Shown here: one piece after another, positions 35,557 to 48,600 of the stretch
How positions within the stretch are numbered: the first letter of the stretch is position 1
Layout: every line of letters begins with the position of its first letter
From: Hedera helix
Lineage: Eukaryota > Streptophyta > Magnoliopsida > Apiales > Araliaceae
Assembly (NCBI GenBank): GCA_947179155.2
Contig: OX359287.1
Location: 654,501-718,500, forward strand
Direction of reading: 5' to 3'
DNA: 64,000 nt
The notes under the pieces: generated by a model
What the model saw: the letters and a program-made list of their open reading frames with translations, nothing else
The model's database searches: none
Told to the model about the DNA's origin: nothing
Translations under genes and position numbers: made by a program

Positions 35557-35611
35557 TAATAGGTTAAAAACCTTAGGTAAGAGTACCTTAGGCTATAGCC
35601 GTAGTAGAAGA

Positions 35612-37314
35612 TGTTAGTTCCCAATGACACAAAAGATATCTAGAAGGGGGGGGTGAATAGATTCTTTAAAACATTTTCTTTTCTTTATTTTAAGAGAGAA
35701 TGAATTATTAATCAATTACTTTAGCACAACGGAATATGATTTAGTTACCCCTTCTTGATATGTTAATGTAATAATTCAACAAGCAGTTATATAGCAGTTA
35801 TAACAGTTAATAGACACAAGATGAAAGACATCAGGTTTTAAGTGGTTCAAAGTTCAGAAGACTCCTACTTCACTGCTCTACTCCTCGAGTAACAAATCCA
35901 TTAAGGATACTCTTATAATTTTCGAATCACTAAGATTCCTTCAAGATCAGCAGTCTTGGAACTTTAGTTCACTAAGAACTCTACAAGTCCAGTAGACTTG
36001 GATACTCTAGTTCACTAAGAACTCTTCTCGTGAATAATGTTGGTTTGAGTGTGCTACTAAGTCATGTTTAACATAAGTTTTTGAAGAACTTAGTAGCGAA
36101 GCAAGATACTTTTTCGTTTGATCTTTTCGAACTCTTATGTATCCTTTTTTTCTTTCTTGTGTGTCACTTATTCCTTTATTTTTTTTTCTTTCAAATTTGG
36201 GTGTCTCATATAGGAGTTTCAGATTTCTTCCCGTTTGAAATCTGTCATATGCTAAAGTTTCTGCCCGTTACCTCACGATATAGAGTTGCTGAATATTATA
36301 TTCATTTAGCTCATTAATGCTCTGACGATGTATTAATTGACCTGCTGACACTGTCCATAAAAGGTGTTTCCTTTTTCCTTGGGACAAGACATGTCAATCA
36401 TAGGTTTCTGCCAACTATCATACAGGTGACTGGTCTTCCATAAAATATGGCTAATAGGACATAGTCTTCTGACTTTAGTGCTACCTTGAAATCTTCACTA
36501 TGTCGCTTAGCACACATTGGTCAGTCCTCTGACATTTTTGACTTTAAGCTCTTGGCAAAGAAAGGTTCATCTGTCACATCGACATAGATTGTTCTTCTCA
36601 ATGAAGTTGCTTTTGTCTTTCAGTATAAGAGAAGAACCATCAGATGTTTAAGTTCTGATCTGTATGACGTGTAGTTGAGGAGAGTCGTAGTGTTGCTTTA
36701 AATAACTCTTGCTTTGATTCAACGAATCTCTACGATCAACTCTACGATTATTCTTGTTGTAATGTCTGTTATGCGATAAGGCAATTTTCCTTGATATCGT
36801 AGAGTTTACTCTACGGCCACTCTGTTGGTCATAGAGTCCGTTCTACGATTGGGGTTGCTTGCTTTGGTCGTAGAGTTCGTTCTACGATTGGGCTTCTTCC
36901 TTGGTCGTAGAGTTTGCTATTTCAATTTGACCAAATCGTAGAGTCTAGTTTATGAACAGACTTGGTCATCGAGTTTTCCTTGCACGGAATTGTAGAGTCC
37001 ATTCTACGATCAAACTGAGTCGTTGAGTCTTCTTGGTACGGAGTCGTAGAGTCCATTCTACGATCAAACTGTCTAAAGAGATACAACATAAGATCAACCT
37101 AACAGATTTGATCTTTTTATAATCTAAGTCCTTGTACACCACAAAGGACTTTACAACTCAATACATGCATATCCAAAAGATCAACCTAATAGTTTTTATC
37201 TTATCTAACTAAGTCCTTGTACATCATAATCGATCAAAGGACTTTACAACTCTACTATTGAATGCATTTATCAACTTAATTCTTATAATCAAATCAAATA
37301 TGCAATGTTCAACA
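35612..37314 (-). repeat. 3' LTR of copia 1
   Basis: From TGTTAGTTCCC to ...TGCAATGTTCAACA. 36690-37070 is packed with hairpins of the form TCGTAGAgtccgtTCTACGA. Next to it lies the purine tract (minus GAGGGAGAT). Confidence 0.92.
36690..37070. repeat. TCGTAGA/TCTACGA hairpin cluster in copia 1 LTR
   Basis: About eight units spaced 30-60 bases, each TCGTAGA..TCTACGA around a short GTCCRT-type loop, some decayed. The same cluster lies in the other LTR at about 58290-58680. Confidence 0.85.
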
Positions 37315-37513
37315 ATCTCCCTCTATTTGATGATGACAACACTAATAGCAAAAGGTAATTTGAAAAACTTAATTAAGAAAATGTATTTGAATGAGAGAAT
37401 GCCTAATATACAGTGAACAACTGTATTTCTAATGAAAAAATATGGATTTTATTGAAGTATAGTCAGTTGTACAATGAGTGGTTAAAGAAAAAATACATAA
37501 AAGTTTGAATTAC

Positions 37514-40206
37514 TTATCTCCTTTTACCAGGAGGGCTTCTTCTTTCATCTTCCTGCCTTTGCCTGATAAGTGCTCTCCTTTCCTCTTCTGCCCTTTTAAG
37601 ATCCATTTCTCCCCTTTGCATAGCTTCTTCCTCTTTAACTTGGAGCCATATTTGTGAGCTGGATGGTCTTGCAGTTGAGGATTGTCCTTGATGGATTTGA
37701 ACATTTGATCTCGTTGTAGAGGACTGTCCTTGATGACTTGGTACAGATGGTCTTGCAGTTGAGGCCTGTCTGGGATGAATTGGCACTACTTCAAACCTAG
37801 GAGGTTGAATTGACGTTTAAACCATTCTCATCCCTTGAGATTCTCTTCCTCTTCTGCTTTGACTGATAGTTGGTTCTATACTCGTACTCTTCTCCTTCTT
37901 GTTGGCATCATTAATTTTGGCCACCTCATCTGATAGTTGATGCACACCCCGAACAAGTTCTTGAAGTTGAGTCTGGGTGACAGCTACATCATTGTGGTGT
38001 TCTTGAAGTTGTTCTTCAACTAGCATCTGTTTCTTCTCCACTACTATCAGAGTTTCATCTGATCTATGAGCTTGTTCTCTGAGAGATTTCTTCATATCGA
38101 TGATCTGATTAGTGAGGAGGGCTATATATTCAGCATTGGTTCTTTAAAGAATGTCGATTGACTTCTGATGGTTGGCCATTGCATTCATAAAATTTCATCT
38201 CTTTCTTTGAGATTTTCAAAAATTGCTGCAATTAACTCCCTCAGTCTTAAGGAGAATTCACTTCCCATATTTTGAGAAAGGTTGTTTACAGCAGTAACGA
38301 CATTGTTTAATCTCTGTTGAATGTTGTGGGACTTAGATGCCAAATCGTTGTGTATCTCTACTTGCATATAGCTTGTAATGTCAGTTAAGTCTTCAACTGT
38401 AGGAAGTAGAGATATCTTTTCTAGGATCTCTTTGAGGAGTTGAGTTGTTTGCCCCTGGTCAGCCATGGAACTTGAAATGTGGAAGTATTCATGACCAAAG
38501 GTTGAGGGGATGTCTTCGTGTGTTAAGAGGAGTCTTGGTGGTCGGGAAGGTTGAGCAAAAGACATTGTTTGTGTAGAAGGTAGGATTTGAGGAGAGTCTT
38601 GAGGGCACTCTAAGTTTTGACCATTCAGGCTTCCTGAACCACCAGTCATAGAGTGTGGAGACTCTACGACTGGGATAGGGTTGGACGTAGAGCTTGTTTC
38701 AGTGTTTGCTTTTGACAGCTCCTCGAATTGATTGAAGGTTCATGCAGGTGTATGACATTGTATGAAGGCTAGAGGGATAAAGTGTACCTTTTGCCCTACT
38801 GCAGGTGAAAATGAGCTATTTGAGATTAGCTTTTGAGCAAAATATAGGTTTTGGGGGTAGCCTTTAGCCAAAATCAGCACGCTGAGTTATGCTTTGTAGG
38901 TCCAAAAGAGTTGATCCCATGCATTGTGCACCAGGGCTCGGTGGAATGGCATTAGTGGCAAGAAATTCAGCAGGCAATTGTAGTTGAGGTGCCTCTGTTC
39001 ATTTCTTCCCACTGTCACTATCTCGATGTCATCCTCTTCATTAATAGGTCCAGTCGCTTCAAATGGCTCCCCCTCAACTGAAGCATTGTATGATTTTTCA
39101 TGTAGCTCCCCCTCAAATACTGAGCCTTTTCCAGTCATTTGATCGACTAATTTCACTAGCCTTCTTCTCTTTGGTTTTGGCTCTGTTGAAGTAACCTCCT
39201 CAGCCTTATGCTTGCTGCAAGTTTCACTTCGCCGTTCTGATTCTTCATCTTCTGAGGCAACCTTCTCTTCAGGAGCAACGTTAGAGGCCTCGTTTGATGA
39301 TCCTTGAAGTTCTTCAATCTCAAGGGCTTTCTTTCCTTTTCTCTTCCTGATTAGACCAGGAGATTTCCTGCTGACCTCCTGAGATTTTGCTTCTACAGAT
39401 ATGTTCTTCATTAGTGAGGGCTCAACACTACTATATATTCCTTCACTATCCCCATATCGGGATAATTTTCTATTCTCAACTGGGTTTCTCTTCTAGTTTT
39501 CGAATAGTCTTTGGGTCATCCTCTTATTTGCATTGAGGACTTCTCCTTCTGCATGCTCGATCTTGTCCCCCAATATAGATTAAAGGAGAATGCTTATGAA
39601 TATCCCATAGAGCATTTTCCTAACCCCTTTTGCCTTTTCTGCATTTAGGATCCAGTTTTTGATCCATTCTAACAATAAGAAACCATAGCTGATGTTTATC
39701 TTCTTTACTATGGTTGTCATTATCTTCAGCTAGATCTCGTTGATGGAGTCATGAGCTGAGTCTTTGCAGATGAGGCATTTTCCTATGACATCAGCCAGAA
39801 ATTCATATTTCTAGGGAAACTCTTTCTTCTTTAATCCTCTCAACTCTGGATTCTTCTTATGGTGCATCATTCTCAGGCCCTCTTCTGTACTCACCAGATT
39901 AAAAGTCTTGAGGCCCCCATGTTTAAAACCTAGGGCTAGGTTTATTTTTTCAGATGTAAGGTTGAACTGGACCCCTTTAACTGTGGTGGTTAGGGTTCCA
40001 TTTATATAGGATCCATTTGTATAGAATTCTCGGATTAGCTTTGATAAGATCCTTGTATTTGTTCCTAATGCCTCTCGAAGGCCAGCCCTTTCTAACAGAT
40101 GGATTATCCTCTGGTACTGTTTCTCGACGGTTATGAAGGCTTCAAAATTTAGTTCGTTTCCTGATATAACTTGAGTAGGCGCCATTTGATTACTTTTCTG
40201 AAACAA
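37514..40206 (-). pseudogene. Extra 3' ORF of SIRE-like element (env-like position)
   Basis: Between pol and the 3' LTR. Open segments at 40206-39811, 39411-38887 and 38649-38185 share one frame; 38095-37817 and 37786-37514 are in another. That is about 2.7 kb with several in-frame stops and one frameshift. The N-terminal part has KLIREFYTNGSYINGT and VKGVQFNLTSEKINLALGF, resembling the plant transposon domain found in extra ORFs of SIRE elements. The middle is acidic/basic (KRKGKKALEIEEL, PKPKRRRLVK, a possible nuclear signal). The C-terminal part looks coiled-coil (EKKQMLVEEQLQEH, RAEEERRALIRQRQ). I see no clear signal peptide or membrane anchor, so an envelope role is not supported. Function unknown. 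Confidence 0.72.
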
Positions 40207-40665
40207 GAGAAATGATTTATCTGAGTATTATAAATTTAGGGTTCTGGATTGCGAGAGAGAGATAGAGAGATTTAGGTGTTTGATTTTGAAGAATAATGAA
40301 AGACGCGCAGTTTTCAAAATGTTTAAAACTTCACTCTATGTTTGCTGAGAGTAAGACGCGTGTCAAATTTTGATAGGAGGACTTCCAGTTGGTTGATGAC
40401 TATTTTATCCTTTGTCTCCCCCTAAGCTCTACAATCCCTCTTGACTCAACGATCCTTTGTTTTGATGGTTGTTGAGTGAGCTTTACGCCTGGGATGTATT
40501 TTGTGATTCTTGGCTTGACGATCATTGAGTGAGCTCTACGATTTGAAGTGTACTCTATGATCATTAGCTCGACAATCGTTGAGTAGGCTCCACGAATTGT
40601 TCTCTACTTTATCCTTTGAACACTTTTCTCCTTGCAGTGTTGTAGCTTCCAAAGCATGATATATA
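40207..40665 (-). other. Spacer between pol and extra ORF of copia 1
   Basis: Non-coding. It contains several CTCTACGA/ACGATCGTTGAGT-type words (40433-40610) like those in the LTRs. Confidence 0.6.
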
Positions 40666-41287
40666 TTAAGAGTCTAGATTTAGCATTCCTAACTCACTTA
40701 TAAGTTTATTAAATCTTGATTCATCTAAAGGTTTTGTAAATACATCTGCTAGTTGATCTTCAGTTGGGATATAGTGTAATGATATATTACCATTTTGTAC
40801 ATGATCCCTAATGAAATGATATCTTATATCTATGTGCTTAGTTCTTGAATGCATAACAGAGTTATGAGTTATGACAATTGCACTTGTATTATCACAATAT
40901 ATAGGGATAGAATTAAGCTCAAACCCATAGTCTGCAAGCTGAGTCTTCATCCATGGGATTTGTGCACAGCAACTGTCTGTGGCTATATATTCAGAGTCTG
41001 CAGTTGATGTGGATACTGAGTTTTACTTCTTACTAAACCAAGAGATAAGTCTGCTGCCAAGCATCTGGCATGTTCCACTTGTACTCTTTATATCTTTTTT
41101 GCATCCTCATTAGTTAGTATCTGAATATCTTATTAGATTAAAGGAAGACTCATTGGGATACCATAATCCCAAATTTGGAGTTCCTTTTAAATATTTAAAA
41201 ATTCTTTTCACAGCTATTAGATGAGACTCTTTAGGATTAGCCTGAAATTTAGCACATATACATGTATCAAACATTATATCTAGCCGG
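40666..41287 (-). pseudogene. Copia 1 RNase H segment
   Basis: From DIMFDTC at 41280 through KAVKRIFKYLKGT-like sequence to YCDNTSAI, SRTKHIDIRYHFIRD and ADVFTKPLDESRF, stopping at 40666. These are typical copia RNase H motifs. One stop and a frame change lie around 40950-41060. It is cut at its 5' end by the solo LTR. Confidence 0.85.
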
Positions 41288-42814
41288 TGGAAGCTGTCGT
41301 TAACACTCCAAAATTAATCCTTACTTTTAATCACAAAATCAGTATAATAGCAAGTAAGGGTCGAACCCACAGAGAGTGATATTCCTTCAATAAATTCTAA
41401 TATTTTCTATTCTAAATAACAATAAATAAATACGGGGATTTTTTGAATTAACTATAAGTAACTAAATAAACAAAAACAAATTAATAATATTAATCAATAA
41501 ATTAAAATATTCAGTTCTTCAGTTCATTCTCACCCTTATAATTAATTGGATCAATCAATCAATATATATTTATATCCTCGCATAAACTAATAATCCTAGG
41601 CAACAATAAGCTCTGCTACCTGTAATTTTCCTTAATTTTAATCTAACAAAACAGGTTCTTTATTATATTCTAACCATTATACAACCTAAAACAAGCTCTC
41701 TAAATTTAATATAATGGAAGCATTAATCACAAGAAAATTAGATTATTCTAAGCAACAATCTCATAAGCTCAGATTATTTAACTTATATCATGATAATCAT
41801 AGCAATAAACAAAAGCTTGATCACAATCATCCATCACGATTCACTACCAACAATTAGGAACAATATCAATTACACGTAATATAATTCTTAAATCTAACAA
41901 TTGATAATAATTTGATCAATCCAATGAGCTCTAATCAAACCAACCAAATTTAATATCAAAAAGCAATTAAAACAGATTATCACAAATAACTTCATATAAG
42001 AAAGCATAAATAATATTACCAAATTAATTTATCCATTAATTGCAATTGGGTTTGAAATCCCCTAGAACTGAATAAATAAAAATTAGTCAAACATAATAAT
42101 AATAATAATATGCAAAAGAATTGAGAGATATATGATACACCTTAGAAAGAGAGAGAGCTCCTAATTATCTCTAATAATCTGTTAATTTGCTCTCATAATA
42201 TATTTATAGAAGTACAAAAATAATCCTAAACTAATGTGGAATTAAAATTCAATTTGGAATCAAAAAGTAGCAATAAATCGCGAAAAATCTGATCTAGAGT
42301 AATTAACGCGTCGCCAAACACAACCTCCGTGCATTTGACCCGGTCAACCATCTCCCGCGCATGGCGCGCATGCATTTCTTTTACTCAGCCCAGACCATAA
42401 ACGACGTCGTCCCAGCTTCGTCCGTTTTTTCTATGCGCGCGCATAGCGCGGATCTACAATAAACCTTTATGCAAACGACGACGTTTCATGACGCTGCTTC
42501 CTAACTCCTTCCACACGCGTCATGCGCCTGACCAAACCTTGCTGGTTTAATTACAAAATTGCCATTAAAGGTTCTTTAATTACCACTTTACCAACTAAGC
42601 TTGCTGAAATTACAACTTTGCCATTCCACTTTATTTTTCCTATAAAATAAAATATAAAATAAATAAAAATAAATAAAAATAATATAAAAATAATAAAAAA
42701 ACATAAAATTACATAAATTATATAAAATGACCTAAAATACTAAAAATACTTAAAAACTTACAATTAATTAAGCCTAAAAATACCTAATAAATAGGAATAA
42801 AATCCTACTTATCA
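41288..42814 (-). repeat. Solo LTR, Athila-like, in copia 1 pol
   Basis: TGGAAGCTGTCGTTAACACTCC ... CTACTTATCA, 1527 bases, same family as the LTRs of element A. No interior adjoins it. Flanks GCCGG (41283-41287) and GTCGA (42815-42819) agree at three of five bases, fitting an old TSD with two changes; the reading frame before insertion supports GTCGA. U3 holds GC-rich palindromes (CGCGCATGGCGCGC, AACGACGTCGT, GCGCGCGCATAGCGCG) at 42305-42525. Confidence 0.87.
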
Positions 42815-42819
42815 GTCGA

Positions 42820-43612
42820 CTAGCATTTAGGTATAAGAGTGAACCTATCATACCTCTGTACTAAGTGATATTAGTGTTTTTACCATTCTCATCTTTGTCA
42901 AGCTTATTGGCAGGTGACATCGGAGTTTTCATGATGGTTGCAGATTCCATGTCATACTTCTTTAGTAAGTCTTTGATGTACTTGGCTTGGTTGATGAAGA
43001 TGCCTTCATCAGCTTACTTTACTTGAAGTCTGAGGAAGCAATTAAGTTCTCCCATCATGCTCATCTCAAACTTACTCTGCATAAGCTTGGCAAATCTTTC
43101 ACACAATTTTTCATCCGAAGAACCAAATATGATATCATCTACATAAATTTGAACTAGCAGTGTTTTATCCTTATGTTTTCTTAAAAACAAGGTAGTATCT
43201 ACTCTTCCTCTAGTGAATTCATTTTCAATAAGAAAGTTATTTAAGGTTTCATACCATGCTCTGGGTGTTTATTTTAGACCATATAAGCTTTATCTAATTT
43301 ATAAACATAATTTGAAAGGGTTGGATTGATAAAACCTAGAGGTTATTCTACGTAGACTTCTTATTGAAGTTCTCCATTCAGAAATGCACTCTTGACATCC
43401 ATTTGGAAGACTTTGAACTTCATGTGTGTAACATGGGCGAGGAAAATTCTTATGACTTTCAATCTGGCAACTGGAGCAAAGGTCTCATCGTAGTCAATTC
43501 CTTCCTCTTGAGAATAACATTTGACCACTAGTCTTGCTTTGTTCCTTGTAATTACACCATTTTCATCCATTTTGTTCCTGAAGACCCATTTGGTGCCAAT
43601 GACTGGTTTATG
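42820..43612 (-). pseudogene. Copia 1 reverse transcriptase remnant
   Basis: Minus strand: [41 protein letters not shown] start (43361-43612), then EVYVE, PLGFINP and the catalytic IYVDDIIFG (about 43125-43150), with several stops and frame changes. It ends at SLLYLNASR, where the solo LTR enters. Confidence 0.88.
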
Positions 43613-44918
43613 CTAAACTCTAGTAACCAATCTCCAAACTTTGCTCCTTTCAAATTGATTAAGCTCGTCTTGCATGGCCTCTATCCAACTTGAATCTCCT
43701 AAGGCTTCTTCGATCTTCTTGGGTTCCACTTGAGAGAGAAAACTTAGGTAAAAGCATTCATTTGAAGTTGCAACTCTTGTCTTGATTCCGGCATTTAGAT
43801 TTCCAATTATTAGATCTGAAGTGTGATCATTCGTCCACTTTCTTCTGTTAGGAACGTTTGTTCTGGTGTCTTCTTGTCTGAGTTCTTCCAAATTAACTTC
43901 TTGTTCTGATCGTAGAGTTCCAATGTCTGACGTGGTGAACTCTATGATTTCCTCTACTCGCTCAACGATTTTTGTTGCTGGTTCCATGATCGTAGAGTCC
44001 GACTCCACGATTTTGAGTTCTTCAATCGTTGAGTTTATTTCTGATGAATCATTGAGTGTTGAGCTTTTCTTTTCTGGATCTGATTCATCAAATGTGACAT
44101 GGACGGAGATTTCAACATTTAAGGATTCCTTGTTGAATACTTTGTGTGCTCTGCTGTCCGTAACATAGCCAAACAAGATTCCTTCATCTGACTTTGACTG
44201 AAATTTAGTTAGATGTTTCTTTCCATTGTTGAGTACATAGCATAGACAGCCAAACGCATAAAAGAAGCTTATGTTTGGCTTTCTTCCTTTCCACAATTCG
44301 TATGGAGTCTTCTTCAATATTGAGTGTATGAGTGACCTATTCTGGGTGTAACATGCAGTGTTGATGGCTTCAGCCCAAAAATACTCAGAAAGGTAATCTG
44401 TTGTAAGAAGGGTTCTTCCTGCTTCAATCAGAGTCTTATTCTTCCTTTCTACTACTCCATTCTGTTGAGGAGTCCTTGGAGCTGAGAAGTTGTGATTGAT
44501 TCCATTTTCTTCATAGAACTGGTCCATATCTGAAAAGTCAAACTCTCTTCCATGATCACTTCTGATGGCCTTGATATTTTTACCTTTTTTATTCATGATC
44601 AGTTTGAAGAGCTTGATAAGATGTAAAATAGTGTTATCTTTATAGCTTAGAAATGATACCCATGTGTATCTAGTGTAGTCATCTATTACCACTAGAGAGT
44701 ATATCTTTCCTCCGAGGCTTGCTGTTAGGATAAGCCCGAATAAATCCATGTGTAGTAATTGAAGGGCTCTATCATTTAAGTTGACTGCCTTGCTCTGGAA
44801 TGAGGTCTTTATTTGCTTTCCAAGCTGACATGCTTTGCAGGGTTTTTCTTTAATGAAGTTAAGTTTTGACAATCCTCTTACTAGGTTTTTGGAGGCAAGC
44901 TTTGACATACTCTTGAAG
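43613..44918 (-). CDS. Copia 1 integrase and linker (open fragment)
   Basis: About 435 uninterrupted codons, bounded upstream by the copia 2 insertion and downstream by an in-frame stop at 43613. Zinc region end CKACQLGKQIKTSF, then the integrase core: HMDLFG (first Asp), IRSDHGREFD (second Asp), PQQNGVVERKN (Glu), then the Ser/Glu-rich linker before RT. Integrase inserts the element cDNA. The reading frame continues into RT after the stop. The linker contains CTCTACGA words at about 43905-44045. It is a fragment, not a working gene. Confidence 0.9.
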
Positions 44919-46983
44919 TTTTGGTTTACAAAAAATATGGCATACATATAATCAAATTATATAAGCGCAATGGATGCAAGAAAATCATATTCTAAAATTT
45001 TTGTACAAACCAATAACCCGGATCTTTCTTATGCGACTATTATTAATTGAGGAATGATAAAAGAATTTATACCTTTGTAGAACCAAGCTTCCACGGGTAC
45101 AAGTTCATCTCCCTTTAATCCTTTAACGTTCTTCTTCAAATTCACCGATTAGATTCCACGGATCAATGTTAGCTCCCCAAGTGTGAAGCCTCTAGAGGTG
45201 ATCCACCAAGATATCTATGAATTAAAGAAGTGGATTATGATTTCTCCAAATCATGCGTGGCTAGCCCTAATTCTCTCTCTCTCTAATTCCATAGATGTAG
45301 AGAATTATGGAGTACTCTCTCTAATCTAATGAAAGAGTGTGTAACCTTGATCTATGATAAGACTTCTCTTATTTATAGATCTAGTCAACCCTCCTAAACT
45401 ATTTAGGATTAGGGTTTTAATTTAATTCTCAATTTAATTAAAAACTAAATTAATTAATTACAATTCCTAAACCATTTAGGAATCTAATTATTTAATAATG
45501 AGAGTACTTCTTATTAATTAATTACTAAACCATTTAGTAACTTAATTAATTATTATAATTATAATTCTTAAACTATTTAGAAACTTAATTATTTAATAAT
45601 AATATTACTACTAATTAATTAATTACTAAACCATTTAGTAACTTAATTAATTATTATAATTATAATTCCTAAACTATTTAGGAACTTAATTATTTAATAA
45701 TAATATTACTACTTATTAATTAATTCCTAAACCATTTAGGAACTAAATAATAATACTAGTAATTATAATAATAGTAATAATAACAAGACTCCTCTTATTA
45801 ATTTATAATTAATATTTCTAAAATACTAAATTATAAATATTAAGCTATTTAATTTATTCTATCACCATAATATAAATTAAATATACTTAATTTATTATTA
45901 CGATTATGCCATCCACTTCTAAAATAAATATTACTCTTTTGCGGTGTGACCATTTAGGTTCTCCATATTAAACCGGTTGTATAATAAATAAATTAGAACA
46001 ATTCTAATTCATTTATTATGAATTAACTCTTTAATTCAGAATAAATAATTATTCTACAATAAAGGTAAGCCCCCTTAGCGATTAGTCGACTTTTCAGATA
46101 ATATAAATTTTAACATTTGATCGTAAAAAAACCTTTCAGCAAATAGTTACCGTACAATTCAATCCTTCTACCATACAATGTCCCAATCAAATATAAGACA
46201 CGGAATTTCTGTCAAGTCTTATTTATTTGATCATATGCATTTTAATTCATAAATGCATAACTCTAGTTAATGTAAATTAGAAACTACTTTCTAATTCCAT
46301 TCAACCCTGGCCAGGGATTTCTGAGTTGTCACTTATTGAATCGCATAGGACATTCTCTCATTTTACTGAAAGTGGTAGATCCTTTGTTGATCATTCATCT
46401 ATCTCCATGTGTACCTTATTATACCCAAGCATATCCTTTGATATACCAATAGGTCTTAAGGAATATGTCAAAGTATAACTTAATACACACAAGATACTAT
46501 GATGATCTCAAGTCCAAGGATCACTTGTACGACTATCACATAAGGAACTCCTATTGACAGATAAGTAAAACTCCATTAGGTGTTCCTTGAGCGAGTCATG
46601 TTCAGTGAACTTATTCTCTAATAAGCACCTACATACTTGCTTTAGTGTCTCTACACAAATGATTATGAGATCAATCATCCTCTTCATAAGAGCAAGCATA
46701 GTATGTACCAATCTATCCAGATCTACTAATCCCCTTTTTAGTGATCCAACGATTAGGAACAATTTTAGTTTTTGAGTTATCTTGAATTTAGATCTCATTA
46801 GCATGATACCCATCATGGTTCTAAAAGTATTGCTCGAAAACTATGGGTTTATCCATTTGATTAATTCAAGAAATTAATCATAAATAAAGAAATGTCTTGA
46901 TTCTTTTATTAATAAATGAACAAGATTACAAAGTATATGTTTATCACATTAAATGTGACTGGCTTGAGGGTATACTACTTTCA
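44919..46983 (-). repeat. 3' LTR of copia 2
   Basis: Plus strand TTTTGGTTTACAAAAAATA ... ACTACTTTCA; the other copy starts TGTTGGATTGC, so the terminal TG has mutated here. TATA box (minus) at 45368-45377. A hairpin array lies at 45392-45742. Confidence 0.88.
45392..45742. repeat. Seven-copy palindrome array in copia 2 LTR
   Basis: Units TTCCTAAA-CYA-TTTAGGAA (45464, 45666, 45724) alternate with TTACTAAA-CCA-TTTAGTAA (45522, 45623); a core-only unit is at 45392 and a damaged unit at 45565. The C-G to A-T swap is matched on both arms. Between them are TTAATTAATTA and AATAATAATATTA spacers. The other LTR has the array at about 53003-53370. Confidence 0.85.
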
Positions 46984-46998
46984 ATCTCCCACTTGCAC

Positions 46999-48600
46999 TA
47001 AAGTCAATCGCCCTTTGGTATTCTCATACCATTCTTCTCTAAGCAGCGTATAAATTGTTTAGTAAATGCTTTAGATAATGGATCTGTAATGTTGTTCTAA
47101 GAGTCTACCATCTTTATGGTGTCGTCTCCTTTTCAATGATTTATCTAATCATATGAAAGTGCCGCAACACATGTTTGGATTTCAGATGAGACCTAGGTTC
47201 CTTGACGAATTAAACTCCTTTAATGTTATGAATCATTATAAGTTCTGTAATGAACTTGTTTAACCAAACAATCACCTTTGCAGCTTCACTTATAGTTATT
47301 TACTATGTCTTTGTCACTAAATCAGCAACTCTTTGCTGTTTGGAACCTTTTCAACTCACTGCAGCACCGTTCATGGTAATCTTATTACCTGAAACGGATA
47401 TACTGTTATCTTGGTTAGTCTAAACAAACTTGAGTTTGTTAAGCCCTCTAGTTTTATATCAGACCTATCATTAGAAACTCTTTTCTAATATTCTTCTCCA
47501 AAATTGAACTGATATCTGCTTATTATACATAAGCAATATCAAGCCTAGTACATATCAACGAATCAATATACATCCCTTGGTTCAAGCCGAGCATCCTTTA
47601 TGATCTATCTCTATAGACCTTTATCCTGAATATAATGTTGGGACGCTTCTCCCAAGTCCTTAATGGAGAAGTTTTTAGACAACCACATCTTTACTGATTG
47701 TAGCATCGTTATGTCATTTCTTATCGATATTATATCAACATATAATACTTGAAATGTCACAGTGCTCCCACTAACCTTTGTACATACTTGGTTCATCCTT
47801 GTCTTTGATAAAATCAAACTCTTTTGATTGTCTTATCAAAACAGATGTTCCATCTTCAAGAAACTTGCTTCAATTCATTATTGGATCGTGGTAACTTACA
47901 TACTTGATTTATTCCATCATTATGGAAACAAATCCTTTTGGTTGTATCATACATACATCATTTTGTATAGTAAGCTGCAACTACAAGTAAAATCTGAATG
48001 GATATATGCATTTTCACTAGTGAAAAATTTAATCTTAGTCAACTCATTGAGCTTGTTTGAAATCTTTTTACCACTAGTCAGGTCTTATAGGTATCCACCT
48101 AGCCATCTGCTTTAGTCTTTCTCCAAAGACCCATTTTGGATTTTATGGTAATCAGCCATTTCTCTTGAGTATCTAATACTATACCTTATCGTATGTATCT
48201 GGATCAACATCTACTATGATGTGTACCTCATCATCATCATCTATGATGAATTCATACCATTCAGGTATCTTCGGTACCAAATCAGATTTACGACTTGGTT
48301 GTGGTACAATAGGTTTATCTACTTGTACAGATTCCTTCACTTGATCTGTAGTGTTTTGTGGTTCTTGAACTTCTTCAAGATCTATTTTACTCCTACTAAC
48401 CCTTTAAGGAAAAACTTCTTTTTCTTATAAGGCAGCGTGTTTCAACAAACAATTTTTAGTTAGTTGGATTATAGAAGTGATACCCTAAACTTTCTTTAGG
48501 ATATCCCACAAGTTTACACTTATCAGATCTTGTCCCTAGCTTATCAGGTCAAACTTTTGACATAAGCTGGACAATTTAAATCTTAACATACTTAAGACTT
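46999..48600 (-). pseudogene. Copia 2 RT and RNase H remnants
   Basis: Minus strand: DPLSKAFTKQF and KNGMRIP (about 47015-47085) are the RNase H end. LYVDIISIRNDITMLQSVK, WLSKNFSIKDLGEAS (47611-47817) is the RT region after the catalytic box, which has lost one Asp (YVDD read as YVDI). Earlier RT traces reach about 48600. Stops are frequent. Confidence 0.8.

Noticed and set aside
46508..46816. A 102-codon frame in copia 2 LTR, with a 100-codon match at 54122-54424
   Set aside because: The two are the same LTR segment, so similarity is expected. No known domain and no silent-change bias that I can see.
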